Under the pieces are notes generated by a model. The model saw only the letters and a program-made list of their open reading frames with translations. It was not told where the DNA came from and searched no databases. This document shows positions 33,549 to 41,417 of a stretch of DNA of 64,000 nucleotides, one piece after another. A program made the position numbers and the translations under genes. Each line of letters starts with the position of its first letter. Within the stretch, counting starts at the first letter, position 1. This stretch comes from Erythrobacter aureus (lineage in GTDB: Bacteria > Pseudomonadota > Alphaproteobacteria > Sphingomonadales > Sphingomonadaceae): positions 412,501 through 476,500 of the forward strand of contig NZ_CP031357.1 of assembly GCF_003355455.1 (NCBI RefSeq). Direction: 5' to 3'.

Positions 33549-34409
33549 TCACAAGGGGGTAAAGTCGAGACCGATATCGGCAGCCGGAGCGCTTTGGGTG
33601 AGGCGGCCGACCGATACGTAATCGACCCCGGTGGCGGCTTTCGCCCGGATGGTATCCAGATTGATACCCCCGCTCGCCTCGGTCGGCACACGGCCCGCGA
33701 CCAGCGCCACGGCCTCGCGCAGGATCGGCGGTTCCATATTGTCGAGCAGGAGGCGGGTCGCCCCGGCTTGCAAAGCGGGCTCGATCTGGTCGATCCGGTC
33801 GACCTCGCAGATGATGTCCTTCACTCCGGCTTCGACCGCGCGGCGCACCGCTTCGCCGACCGAACCGGCGACGAGGACATGATTGTCCTTGATCATCGCC
33901 GCATCCCACAGGCCCATGCGGTGGTTCGACCCGCCACCCATGCGCACGGCGTATTTTTCAAGCATGCGCAGGCCCGGAATGGTTTTGCGCGTATCGAGCA
34001 GGGTGCAGCCAGGATTATCCATCGCACGAACATATTCGGCGACCATCGTGGCAATACCCGAGAGATGCTGGACGGTGTTGAGCGCGCTGCGTTCGGCGGT
34101 CAGCATGGCGCGGGCATTGCCTTCGAGCCGCATGAGATCGGTGCCCGCCGGCACGCTCGCGCCTTCTTCCACCAGAAGATCGACGCTCATGTCCGGATCG
34201 AGCGCACGAAAGAAAGCTGCCGCGACCGGAAGGCCGGCCACATGGATTGCGTCGCGCGTATCCATCACGCCCGCAAAGCGCGCCTCGGCGGGAATCACGC
34301 TTTCGCTGGTGACGTCGCGCCCGCCGCCCGCCAGACCCTCGCCGAGATCCTCGTCCAGAGTGTCGCGGACGAAAGCGGAAAGGTCGAAACCGGAGAGTTG
34401 GAAAGCCAT
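33549..34409 (-). CDS. nadC: Nicotinate-nucleotide pyrophosphorylase (carboxylating)
   Basis: This 286-residue protein has the quinolinate-binding arginines in TLLDTRKTIPGLRMLEKYAV (about residues 135-154), followed by GGGSNHRMGLWDAAMIKDNH (about 157-176), and the barrel end EASGGINLDTIRA. It makes nicotinate mononucleotide from quinolinate in NAD synthesis. nadA and nadB are not in the window. Confidence 0.96.
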   Translation of the reverse strand: MAFQLSGFDLSAFVRDTLDEDLGEGLAGGGRDVTSESVIPAEARFAGVMDTRDAIHVAGLPVAAAFFRALDPDMSVDLLVEEGASVPAGTDLMRLEGNARAMLTAERSALNTVQHLSGIATMVAEYVRAMDNPGCTLLDTRKTIPGLRMLEKYAVRMGGGSNHRMGLWDAAMIKDNHVLVAGSVGEAVRRAVEAGVKDIICEVDRIDQIEPALQAGATRLLLDNMEPPILREAVALVAGRVPTEASGGINLDTIRAKAATGVDYVSVGRLTQSAPAADIGLDFTPL

Positions 34410-34422
34410 GAAGTGCTCCTAA

Positions 34423-34442
34423 CCGGGCCGGGGGAGGCCCGG
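34423..34442. terminator. GC hairpin between the LytTR gene and nadC
   Basis: Arms CCGGGCC (34423-34429) and GGCCCGG (34436-34442) lie in the 114-bp gap between the two-component operon and nadC. No T-run follows on the minus strand, so the function is uncertain; the gap has further short GC repeats. Confidence 0.4.
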
Positions 34443-34523
34443 CAAGGGCGCCCGCCCGCAGCGGGTGCAGCTTGCTGCACGTCTAGCGAGGACGCACCGA
34501 CGGATGTCGGTGGGAAAAGCAAA

Positions 34524-35321
34524 CTAATGCACGAAGCGCGCCACCACGTCGCGGTAGCTGCGGCTGACCTTAACCTCGGCGCCCGAGTCGAGCACCAGGA
34601 AGCATTCGCCATTGGTGTGCGGTTTCACCTGCCGCACCTGGTCGAGATTGACGATCGTGCTGCGGTGGACGCGCTGGAACTTGCGCGGGTCGAGACGGCG
34701 TTCGAGGTCCTTCATCGTCTCGCGAAGGATCAGCGAATTGTCGCCGGTATAAATGCACATATAATCGCCGGCCGCCTCGATATGCTCGATCGTGTCGGTT
34801 TCGACACGAAAGATCTGGCCGCGATCCTTGACGTTGATGAGCTTCTCATACCTGCTCGACGCCTCCGCTTCCTCACCGGCGAAGCCTTCCGCAGCTTCGG
34901 GAGCGACCTCTGAGAGAACGTTCTTGAGCTTCTCCGCCTCTTCGGTCGATTTCTTTTCGGCAAGCCGCTGGCGCACGCGTTCGACCGTGTCGGCGAGCTT
35001 GTCCTCGTCGACCGGTTTCATGAGGTAATTGACCGCATTGGCTTCGAAGGCCCGGATCGCGTGTTCCTGGAAGGCGGTGACGAAAACGAACAGCGGCGGA
35101 TCGATCTCCATCACGCCCTGGACGACCGAAAAGCCATCGAAACCGGGCATCTGGATATCGAGGAAGACGAGATCGGGCTTCAGCGTCTTGATCGCGCGGA
35201 TCGCTTCGCGACCGTTCTGGCAGGTCTCGATGATTTCGACGTCTTCAAAGGGTTCGAGGCGCAGTTGGAGGCCCTGGATCGCAAGCTTCTCGTCGTCGAC
35301 GAGGATGGTTCGAATAGTCAT
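34524..35321 (-). CDS. LytTR-family response regulator
   Basis: The protein has 265 residues. The receiver domain has the acidic pair D9-D10, phosphoacceptor D55 in LVFLDIQMPG, and NYLMKPVD with the conserved lysine. A charged coiled linker (about 125-165) leads to the LytTR DNA-binding domain (EHIEAAGDYMCIYTGDNSLI, VHRSTIVNLDQV). It pairs with the histidine kinase that overlaps it by ATGA. Confidence 0.93.
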   Translation of the reverse strand: MTIRTILVDDEKLAIQGLQLRLEPFEDVEIIETCQNGREAIRAIKTLKPDLVFLDIQMPGFDGFSVVQGVMEIDPPLFVFVTAFQEHAIRAFEANAVNYLMKPVDEDKLADTVERVRQRLAEKKSTEEAEKLKNVLSEVAPEAAEGFAGEEAEASSRYEKLINVKDRGQIFRVETDTIEHIEAAGDYMCIYTGDNSLILRETMKDLERRLDPRKFQRVHRSTIVNLDQVRQVKPHTNGECFLVLDSGAEVKVSRSYRDVVARFVH

Positions 35322-36547
35322 GATGCCTGGTGTGCTTTCGGGGGTGTTGGTGAGGGTGTAACGGCCGGGCGAGCCGCAGGTTTCTTAACGGGTTCGACTT
35401 GGGCGCCGGGGGCTTGCTCGCGGCTTAACGCCTCGGCCTCCTCCGTTTCGAAGGGGAGTTCGATCAGCACCGAGAACCCGCCGCTTTCGGGCGACCGGAT
35501 TTCGAAGCGGTGTTCCTCGCCATAGGCCTGGGCCAGCCGGTCGCGAATATTGGTGAGGCCGACGCCGGTCGAATCGCGCCGCGCACGGCTGGGTCTGACG
35601 GCTGGCAGACCGTCCTCGGTATTGTTCATCGTCATGCCGGGGCCGGTATCGGACACGGTGACGCGCAGGCGCGGGCCGACCACCTGCGCTGCGATCGATA
35701 TTTGTGCGCCTTCCTCTTGCGGGCTGACGCCGTATTTGATCGCATTTTCGACCAGCGGTTGCAGCAGCATGGCCGGCAGCTGGGCCTTTGCCGCCTCAGG
35801 TTCGATGCGGAAGGTGGAGCGCAGGCGCTCCTCGAAACGCATTTGTTCGATGCCGAGATAGAGCTGCAATGTCTCGACCTCCTGCTCAACCGTCACTTTC
35901 CCGCCCGGCTGGGTGACCAGCGTATGCCTCAGAAAGCTCGACAGGCGGGTCAGCATGGCATTGGCCGTCTCGCTCTGCTTGAGCAGCACCAGCGTGCTGA
36001 TCGAATTGAGCGTATTGAACAGAAAATGCGGGTTGAGCTGGTAACGCAGCATGGCGAGCTGCGCGCTGGTCGCCTGCGCTTCCAGCCGTTCGAGCCGGTC
36101 GGCCTGTTCTTCCACCTGAAGGAAGAAATTGATCGCGTAATACAGCGCCGACCAAGCGCCGAGCAGGGTGAGGTTGAAGAAGTAGATACCGATGAACAGC
36201 TTGGCGAAATTCTGGCTCGTCGCGCCGCCCGCTACTTCCAGAACCCAGCTGTCGATGAAGGCATAGATTCCGGTCGCGATCGCAAGAACCACGGTCGTCG
36301 CGCCCCATGTGACAAGTGGCTTTTGGCGGATTAGCCGATTGTAGGTGACGGCCAGCAGCAGGCTGATCGAAAATCCGGTGATGGTGGAAATCAGATTGAT
36401 GACCAGCCGGTCGGGCGGAAGGTCGTTCGCCAGCGCCGACATTGCGCGCAGCAGTGTCGTCCCGCCCCAGCCAGCCAGCTGGAGGTTCCAGAACGCCTGG
36501 TTCTTGTTCTCGAAGAACGGCGTGGGTCGGATGGGCAACACGGCCAT
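35318..36547 (-). CDS. LytS-like sensor histidine kinase
   Basis: The protein has 409 residues. Four hydrophobic segments (about 25-145), a short coiled coil, then the HisKA_7TM-type phosphoacceptor motif YQLNPHFLFNTLNSIS with His174, and an HATPase domain (LLQPLVENAIKYGV, DTGPGM, GVGLTNIRDRL). It signals to the LytTR regulator downstream. The C-terminal ~35 residues are proline/alanine-rich and not conserved-looking. The stimulus is unknown; envelope state is typical for the family. Confidence 0.92.
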   Translation of the reverse strand: MAVLPIRPTPFFENKNQAFWNLQLAGWGGTTLLRAMSALANDLPPDRLVINLISTITGFSISLLLAVTYNRLIRQKPLVTWGATTVVLAIATGIYAFIDSWVLEVAGGATSQNFAKLFIGIYFFNLTLLGAWSALYYAINFFLQVEEQADRLERLEAQATSAQLAMLRYQLNPHFLFNTLNSISTLVLLKQSETANAMLTRLSSFLRHTLVTQPGGKVTVEQEVETLQLYLGIEQMRFEERLRSTFRIEPEAAKAQLPAMLLQPLVENAIKYGVSPQEEGAQISIAAQVVGPRLRVTVSDTGPGMTMNNTEDGLPAVRPSRARRDSTGVGLTNIRDRLAQAYGEEHRFEIRSPESGGFSVLIELPFETEEAEALSREQAPGAQVEPVKKPAARPAVTPSPTPPKAHQAS

Positions 36548-36629
36548 GTGCGGGAACCCCTAGCGCAATTGCGACGAACTGCGCCAGTCGCTAGAGTGCC
36601 GCCGACAGCCGAAGCGAGGGAGAGACGCG

Positions 36630-37241
36630 ATGGGCGTGCAGGAAAATATCGAACATGCAGCCAGCGAACGCGCCAAGTTCCGCGAGATGAAGGAAGGCAC
36701 GGCCGAAGACTGGGCGATCATTGGCGGCGAATATCGCGCCTTTGCCAAGGGGTTGCCCGACCGTGTGCTGGACCATCTCAAGCTACTCGACGGCGATTTC
36801 GGAGGCTTTCCGATTTGTCGGCTGGAGCATTCCCTGCAGACCGCGACCCGTGCACATCGCGACGGGCGCGACGAGCAATATGTCGTAATGGCGCTGCTGC
36901 ACGACATCGGAGACACGCTGGGGAGCTACAATCATCCCGAAGTCGCCGCCTCGATTATCAAGCCCTTCGTGAGCGAGGAAGTGCACTGGATCTGCCAGAA
37001 TCACGGTGCCTTCCAGGGCTATTACTATTTTCATTTTCTCGGCATGGACCAGAATGCGCGCGACAAGTTCGCGGATCATCCCCATTTCGAGGCCTGCCGC
37101 GAATTTTGCGAAAAATACGATCAGGCAGCGTTCGATCCCGATTACGACAGCGAACCGCTTGAGTTCTTCGAACCGATGGTGCGCCGCGTGATGGCGAAAC
37201 CGATCGCCTCGGCCTATGCGAAGGCACTGGAAGAGGAGTGA
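36630..37241 (+). CDS. HD-domain protein, MIOX/PhnZ-like pattern
   Basis: The protein has 203 residues. The spacing H67 (CRLEHSLQTA), H91-D92 (LLHDIGDTL), H102 (SYNHPEV) and H125 (CQNHGAFQG) is that of HD-domain metal sites, and the extended histidines resemble mixed-valent di-iron HD oxygenases (PhnZ, MIOX). A phosphohydrolase is the alternative. GGAGAG precedes ATG 36630. It is divergent from the histidine kinase and convergent with the DsbA-like gene. Confidence 0.75.
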   Translation: MGVQENIEHAASERAKFREMKEGTAEDWAIIGGEYRAFAKGLPDRVLDHLKLLDGDFGGFPICRLEHSLQTATRAHRDGRDEQYVVMALLHDIGDTLGSYNHPEVAASIIKPFVSEEVHWICQNHGAFQGYYYFHFLGMDQNARDKFADHPHFEACREFCEKYDQAAFDPDYDSEPLEFFEPMVRRVMAKPIASAYAKALEEE

Positions 37242-37245
37242 GCGC

Positions 37246-37932
37246 CTAGGTTTCGGCGTCGAGCGCCTTGGCGAGCCGTTCGGCGGGAACCAGCCCCTCG
37301 ATCACCTCGCCGCCCGCTACCCAGCTCGGCGTGCCGGTGAATTGCAATGTGCGGGCGAAAGCCATGGTCTTCGCCAGTTCGGCGGTCGCTTCGTCGGACT
37401 GCGCGAAAACCTCGGCGGCGGCAATGTCGAGCCCGGCAATCTGCGCGGCGCGGGCAATCGTGCCCTCGCTTGGGGGACCCTGTTCGAACATGGCGTGATA
37501 GAAGGCGGGATACTTGCCCTGTTTCGCTGCCGCGAGCGCCATGCGCGCAGCCTGTTCGCTGCCATCGAAAATGGGCCATTCGCGCACCACCACCTTGAGC
37601 TCGGGATCGGTGGCGATCAGCTCGTCGATCGCTGCGACCGACTGGCGGCAATAGGTGCAGCCATAATCGGTGAACTTGACCAGCACTTTCGATCCGTCGG
37701 GATTGCCAAGCACCGCGCCGGGGAAGGGCTGCTTCACTTCGTCCGCGATCTGCGCCAGTCGGTTTTGCGCATCCCCGCGTTGATAGGCTTCGGCCATCTC
37801 GGGCAGGATCTGCGGATTGGCGAGCAAATAGTCGCGAGTCTGGCCGTTGCCGAGGCCGGACAGCGACCACAGCGCGGCACCGGCAAAGCCGAACACCAGC
37901 GCGATCAGCGCGGTCAGCAGATGATTTCTCAT
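37246..37932 (-). CDS. DsbA-family thiol-disulfide oxidoreductase, membrane-anchored or exported
   Basis: The protein has 228 residues. An uncleaved-looking N-terminal hydrophobic segment (LLTALIALVFGFAGAALWSL) is followed by the thioredoxin fold with active site C92-T-Y-C95 in FTDYGCTYCRQS and the cis-proline loop FTGTPSWVAGG. It is expected to oxidise or isomerise periplasmic disulfides. It lies 19 bases after the M48 peptidase gene, suggesting a shared role in envelope protein quality control. Confidence 0.9.
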   Translation of the reverse strand: MRNHLLTALIALVFGFAGAALWSLSGLGNGQTRDYLLANPQILPEMAEAYQRGDAQNRLAQIADEVKQPFPGAVLGNPDGSKVLVKFTDYGCTYCRQSVAAIDELIATDPELKVVVREWPIFDGSEQAARMALAAAKQGKYPAFYHAMFEQGPPSEGTIARAAQIAGLDIAAAEVFAQSDEATAELAKTMAFARTLQFTGTPSWVAGGEVIEGLVPAERLAKALDAET

Positions 37933-37951
37933 AAGGCCCCTAATCCGTCAG

Positions 37952-39331
37952 TCAGCGCGGTGCGCAATTGCGCCCGCGTTCCATTTCGCATTGCCGTTCC
38001 AGCAGCGCGCGCGCCTGCATGCCTATATCCTGCGCGCGAATCCAGTCGGGCGTTCCCCGCTCGAGTTCGCCCTCGGCCGCCTGGGCGCTGCGCAGCGCGA
38101 GCGCATATTGTCCGCTCATCACCTGTTGCTCCGCCGTCGCCAGCCGCGCCCGGGCGGTGTCGCCACGGGCAGCATAGACCACGCCGAGCTGGTACCAGGC
38201 AAACGGGTTGCGCCGGTCTCGGCCCACCGCGGCGCGCAATACGCGCTCGGCCTCTTCGTAATTGGCCGGATCTTCGGTCGCGATCAGCGCATGGCCGAAC
38301 ATGCTGGCGATCAGGGGTTCGGAATTGGTCAGGGCAGTCGCGCGGCGCAGCGGATCGAGCGCTTCGCCCGGGCGCCCCGATTCGAGCAGCACCTGCCCCT
38401 TGAGTTCGAGGAAATAGGGATCGTCCGGGCTCGTCGCGATCAGCGCATCCGCCGCATCGAGCGCGCGGTCCACCCGGGCGTTCTGGTGATAGGCATAGGC
38501 ACGGGCATAGAGCGCGGGGATCGACTGATCGGTTTCGGGATAGTCTCGCAGGGTTGCGGAAGGCTTGGCGATGTAACCGGTCAGCTTGGCCTTCACGCGG
38601 TCGAAGTTGGCCTGATTGCGTGCATTGGGCGGCCGATCCCATGCCGGGTCCTTTTCATAGACTTCGCGCAGCGCGGCAATCCTATCGCCCGACAAGGGGT
38701 GGGTACGATAAAAGCCGGCCTCGTCGCTCTGGCTGTAGCCATAACGATATTCCTGGTTGAGCAGCTTGCCGAAGAAGGTCAGCGACCCCCGGCCGGAAAC
38801 TCCCGCCTTCGAAAGATATTCGGCGCCCGCGAAATCGGCCGAGGATTCCTGCGTCCGGCTGAAGGACAGGAACTGGCCGAGCGCGGCCTGCTGGCCCAGC
38901 GCCATCACGCCCATGGCCGCCTCGCCCGCCCCGGCCAGCGCGGCGCCGATCCCGGCGAGCACCGAGAGCAGCGAAATCTTGGTCGCGGAGGCCGCGCCTT
39001 CGCCATAACGCAGGATATGACCGCCGGTAATGTGGCCGAGCTCATGGGCGATCACGCCCTGAACTTCCTCGGCGGAGTCTGCGGCCTCGATCAGGCCCGA
39101 ATGAATATAGACTATCTGCCCGCCGGCGACGAAGGCATTGATCGAGCGGTCGTTGACGAGAACGATATCCACATTCTCCGGTTCGAGCCCCGCCGCGGCG
39201 ATAAGGGGGGCGGATATCTCGTCGAGAAACGCCTCGGTCTCCGCATCGCGCAGGATCGACTGGGCGGCGACCGGCTGCGCCGCGAGCATAGCGGCGGCAA
39301 GAATGGCGAGCAGGCGGGCAATCAGGCGCAT
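37952..39331 (-). CDS. M48 family metallopeptidase with TPR repeats (BepA/YfgC-like)
   Basis: The protein has 459 residues with a signal (MRLIARLLAILAAAMLAAQP, ending VAAQ). The zinc motif is H96-E-L-G-H100, with the third ligand glutamate in SSADFAGAEYL. The C-terminal half has tetratricopeptide-like helices (DDPYFLELKGQVLLESGRPG, NPFAWYQLGVVYAARGD). BepA-type proteins assist and clear outer-membrane proteins such as LptD. The neighbour encodes a DsbA-like protein. Confidence 0.91.
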   Translation of the reverse strand: MRLIARLLAILAAAMLAAQPVAAQSILRDAETEAFLDEISAPLIAAAGLEPENVDIVLVNDRSINAFVAGGQIVYIHSGLIEAADSAEEVQGVIAHELGHITGGHILRYGEGAASATKISLLSVLAGIGAALAGAGEAAMGVMALGQQAALGQFLSFSRTQESSADFAGAEYLSKAGVSGRGSLTFFGKLLNQEYRYGYSQSDEAGFYRTHPLSGDRIAALREVYEKDPAWDRPPNARNQANFDRVKAKLTGYIAKPSATLRDYPETDQSIPALYARAYAYHQNARVDRALDAADALIATSPDDPYFLELKGQVLLESGRPGEALDPLRRATALTNSEPLIASMFGHALIATEDPANYEEAERVLRAAVGRDRRNPFAWYQLGVVYAARGDTARARLATAEQQVMSGQYALALRSAQAAEGELERGTPDWIRAQDIGMQARALLERQCEMERGRNCAPR

Positions 39332-39342
39332 TGGCGGGCAGC

Positions 39343-40245
39343 CTAAGGGGTTTCGGCCTGAACCGGAACTGAAACCTCGCTCACCCGACGTGCGAAATCG
39401 ATCAGCGCATTGTCGACATCGCGCGATCGCCGCCAGGGACTGGCCAGTGAAACCAGCGGCGCATTGTGATCGAACTCCTCATAAAACAGCGTTTCGACCG
39501 GTGCGCCGGCTGCGCGCAGGGCACGGGACAGGGCGCGCGTATTGCGCGGCTTGACCAGCGTGTCGCGCTCGCCATGAATCAGCAGCATGGGCACCGTATC
39601 GCCGCGGGCGTGATTGACCGGCTGGCTCGCAGCTCCTGCCTCGACCGAACCGAAGCTGGCGATGGTCGATTCGCTGTCGAACGGGAAGAAATCGTAAGGC
39701 CCGGCCAGTCCCACGACGCCGCGTATGCGGCCCGGGCCGTCTGCCAGCCACTTCTCCTCCAGCGCGGTTTGCACGACATTATAGGCACCGGCGGAATGGC
39801 CCGCCAGCACCATTCTGGCCGGGTCGCCGCCATAGCGAGGCGCGAGACGCGCAGCGTGCGCGATGGCGGAGGCAGTATCTTCGAGCATGGCGGGATAGCG
39901 CCCGTCCTCGCCCAGTCGGTAGCCTGCGAGCACCACCAGGAAACCCTCAGGCGCCAGCGAACGGGCAACGAAATTGTAATCGTCGGGATCGCCCCAGCGC
40001 CAGCTCCCGCCATGAACGAAGACCAGCACCGGGAGCGGCTGCGTCGCGGCGGCAGGCGCGTAGATGCGCAGCTTCTGATCCGGATGCCCGCCATAGCTCG
40101 TCTTGGCGACGAGCACGACACCCCGCGTCCCCCCGGTCAGCCTGTCGATCGCGTCGAGAACCGCAGGCCCGTTATTGCGGATTGCCAGCATCAGCATGCC
40201 GCCCGCCACAGCCAGCACCGCCACGACGCCGATCAGAAGCTTCAT
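39343..40245 (-). CDS. Alpha/beta hydrolase, esterase/lipase type
   Basis: The protein has 300 residues with an N-terminal hydrophobic anchor. It has the HGGSWRWGD oxyanion segment (H-G-G), the nucleophile G-H-S-A-G (VLAGHSAGAYNVV), an acid in IHGERDTLVKP and a histidine in EEFDHNAPL. It belongs to the BD-FAE/HSL-like carboxylesterases. The substrate is unknown. ATG 40245 is preferred because upstream in-frame residues are antisense to the neighbouring gene's end. It is 8 bases downstream of the App1 gene. Confidence 0.87.
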   Translation of the reverse strand: MKLLIGVVAVLAVAGGMLMLAIRNNGPAVLDAIDRLTGGTRGVVLVAKTSYGGHPDQKLRIYAPAAATQPLPVLVFVHGGSWRWGDPDDYNFVARSLAPEGFLVVLAGYRLGEDGRYPAMLEDTASAIAHAARLAPRYGGDPARMVLAGHSAGAYNVVQTALEEKWLADGPGRIRGVVGLAGPYDFFPFDSESTIASFGSVEAGAASQPVNHARGDTVPMLLIHGERDTLVKPRNTRALSRALRAAGAPVETLFYEEFDHNAPLVSLASPWRRSRDVDNALIDFARRVSEVSVPVQAETP

Positions 40246-40253
40246 CGGGCGCT

Positions 40254-41360
40254 TCACCCGGCGGTCGAAGGATCGGTTCGTTCGACCGAATCGACGATCG
40301 CCCTGGCTTCCTCGTCCGCCAACAGCCCCACCGACGCCAGAAACTTGTGCCCCGTATCGTAGCTGGTGCCCAGCCACAGCGGTATGTTCGCGGCCTTCAG
40401 CTTTGCCTTCGCGTTCAATTCTTCGGGGCTCATCGCGTCACCGACCTTGCGGATGAATATGGCGCGCACGCGATCCGGATTCTCCAGCGCCACATCGGCG
40501 AAAGCGGTGAGGTCGCCCTGGCTGTCGTCGCCGATCAGGGCGAACTTCATGTCGGGATAGGCGCCAAGGATACCGTCGATCGCCGCGCGCTTGTGCGCAC
40601 CGTGGCTCGACGAACCGAAGGTTTCGCGGTTGAGCCCCCAGTCGCGCAGGAAGATCGGCCCCAGCGGCAGACCGCGACCCCGGATATAGGTGACGAGATA
40701 GCTGAACAGATTCCACGGACTGGACGATACATAGAAAAAGGGCCGATGCGTGGCCGGCTGGGTTTCTCCTACATGACCCTCGCCTTCCGCCAGCACGTCG
40801 CCGCCGCCCAGCGCATTGTAGAAGACATCCGCACCGGGCACGATGATGCGTTCTTCGGGCATCTGCATCAAAACGCGCCGCCAATTGCGCATGACCTTGC
40901 GGAAATCGCCGGTAATTCCCGTTTCGATGATCGTATCGTCGATATCCGAAATGACCGCCAGGGCAGTGTCGGTGCCAGGAGCGATCACATGCGCATCGAG
41001 GCACTGCTCCTCTCCCGCCGTCTTCCAGTGAAAGACCACGGTTTCCCAGGCCGGATGATCGTCATAAGACCATTCGGGATCGAGGCGAATGTCGAAATGG
41101 ACGAAGCCTTCCTTATCGGTCAGGCCCTGATGGCGCTGGCTATTGGCGCCGGGGCGCGCGATTTCGAGCTCGACGGGAAATTCCGCGACCTCGTGGCTGG
41201 CGAATTGGCCCAGCATCGTTTTGGCGGCGCGCCATTTGCCGCGTTTCTCGAACCGGCCCACCCGCGATCGCAACGCGCGCGCTGTAATGCGCAATCGTTC
41301 TCGATTTCGGTAACCGAAATAAGGCTGGATACGGACGGACGCGGTAGGCAGGAACGGCAT
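40254..41360 (-). CDS. App1-family phosphatidate phosphatase domain protein
   Basis: The protein has 368 residues. The catalytic motif is D139-I-D141-D-T143 (VISDIDDTIIETG), followed by FFYVSSSPWNLFSYL and FALIGDDSQGD, the other HAD-like phosphatase motifs of the App1/DUF2183 family. The yeast relative dephosphorylates phosphatidate. The upstream gene encodes a separate regulatory-looking protein; a lipid connection to the diacylglycerol kinase at 21.6 kb is only conceptual. Confidence 0.87.
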   Translation of the reverse strand: MPFLPTASVRIQPYFGYRNRERLRITARALRSRVGRFEKRGKWRAAKTMLGQFASHEVAEFPVELEIARPGANSQRHQGLTDKEGFVHFDIRLDPEWSYDDHPAWETVVFHWKTAGEEQCLDAHVIAPGTDTALAVISDIDDTIIETGITGDFRKVMRNWRRVLMQMPEERIIVPGADVFYNALGGGDVLAEGEGHVGETQPATHRPFFYVSSSPWNLFSYLVTYIRGRGLPLGPIFLRDWGLNRETFGSSSHGAHKRAAIDGILGAYPDMKFALIGDDSQGDLTAFADVALENPDRVRAIFIRKVGDAMSPEELNAKAKLKAANIPLWLGTSYDTGHKFLASVGLLADEEARAIVDSVERTDPSTAG

Positions 41361-41417
41361 CGCCCCGCGCTAGCCGTTGCGGCGCAGCGCCGACAAGCCC
41401 TTTGTGGAAGTGCCGTT

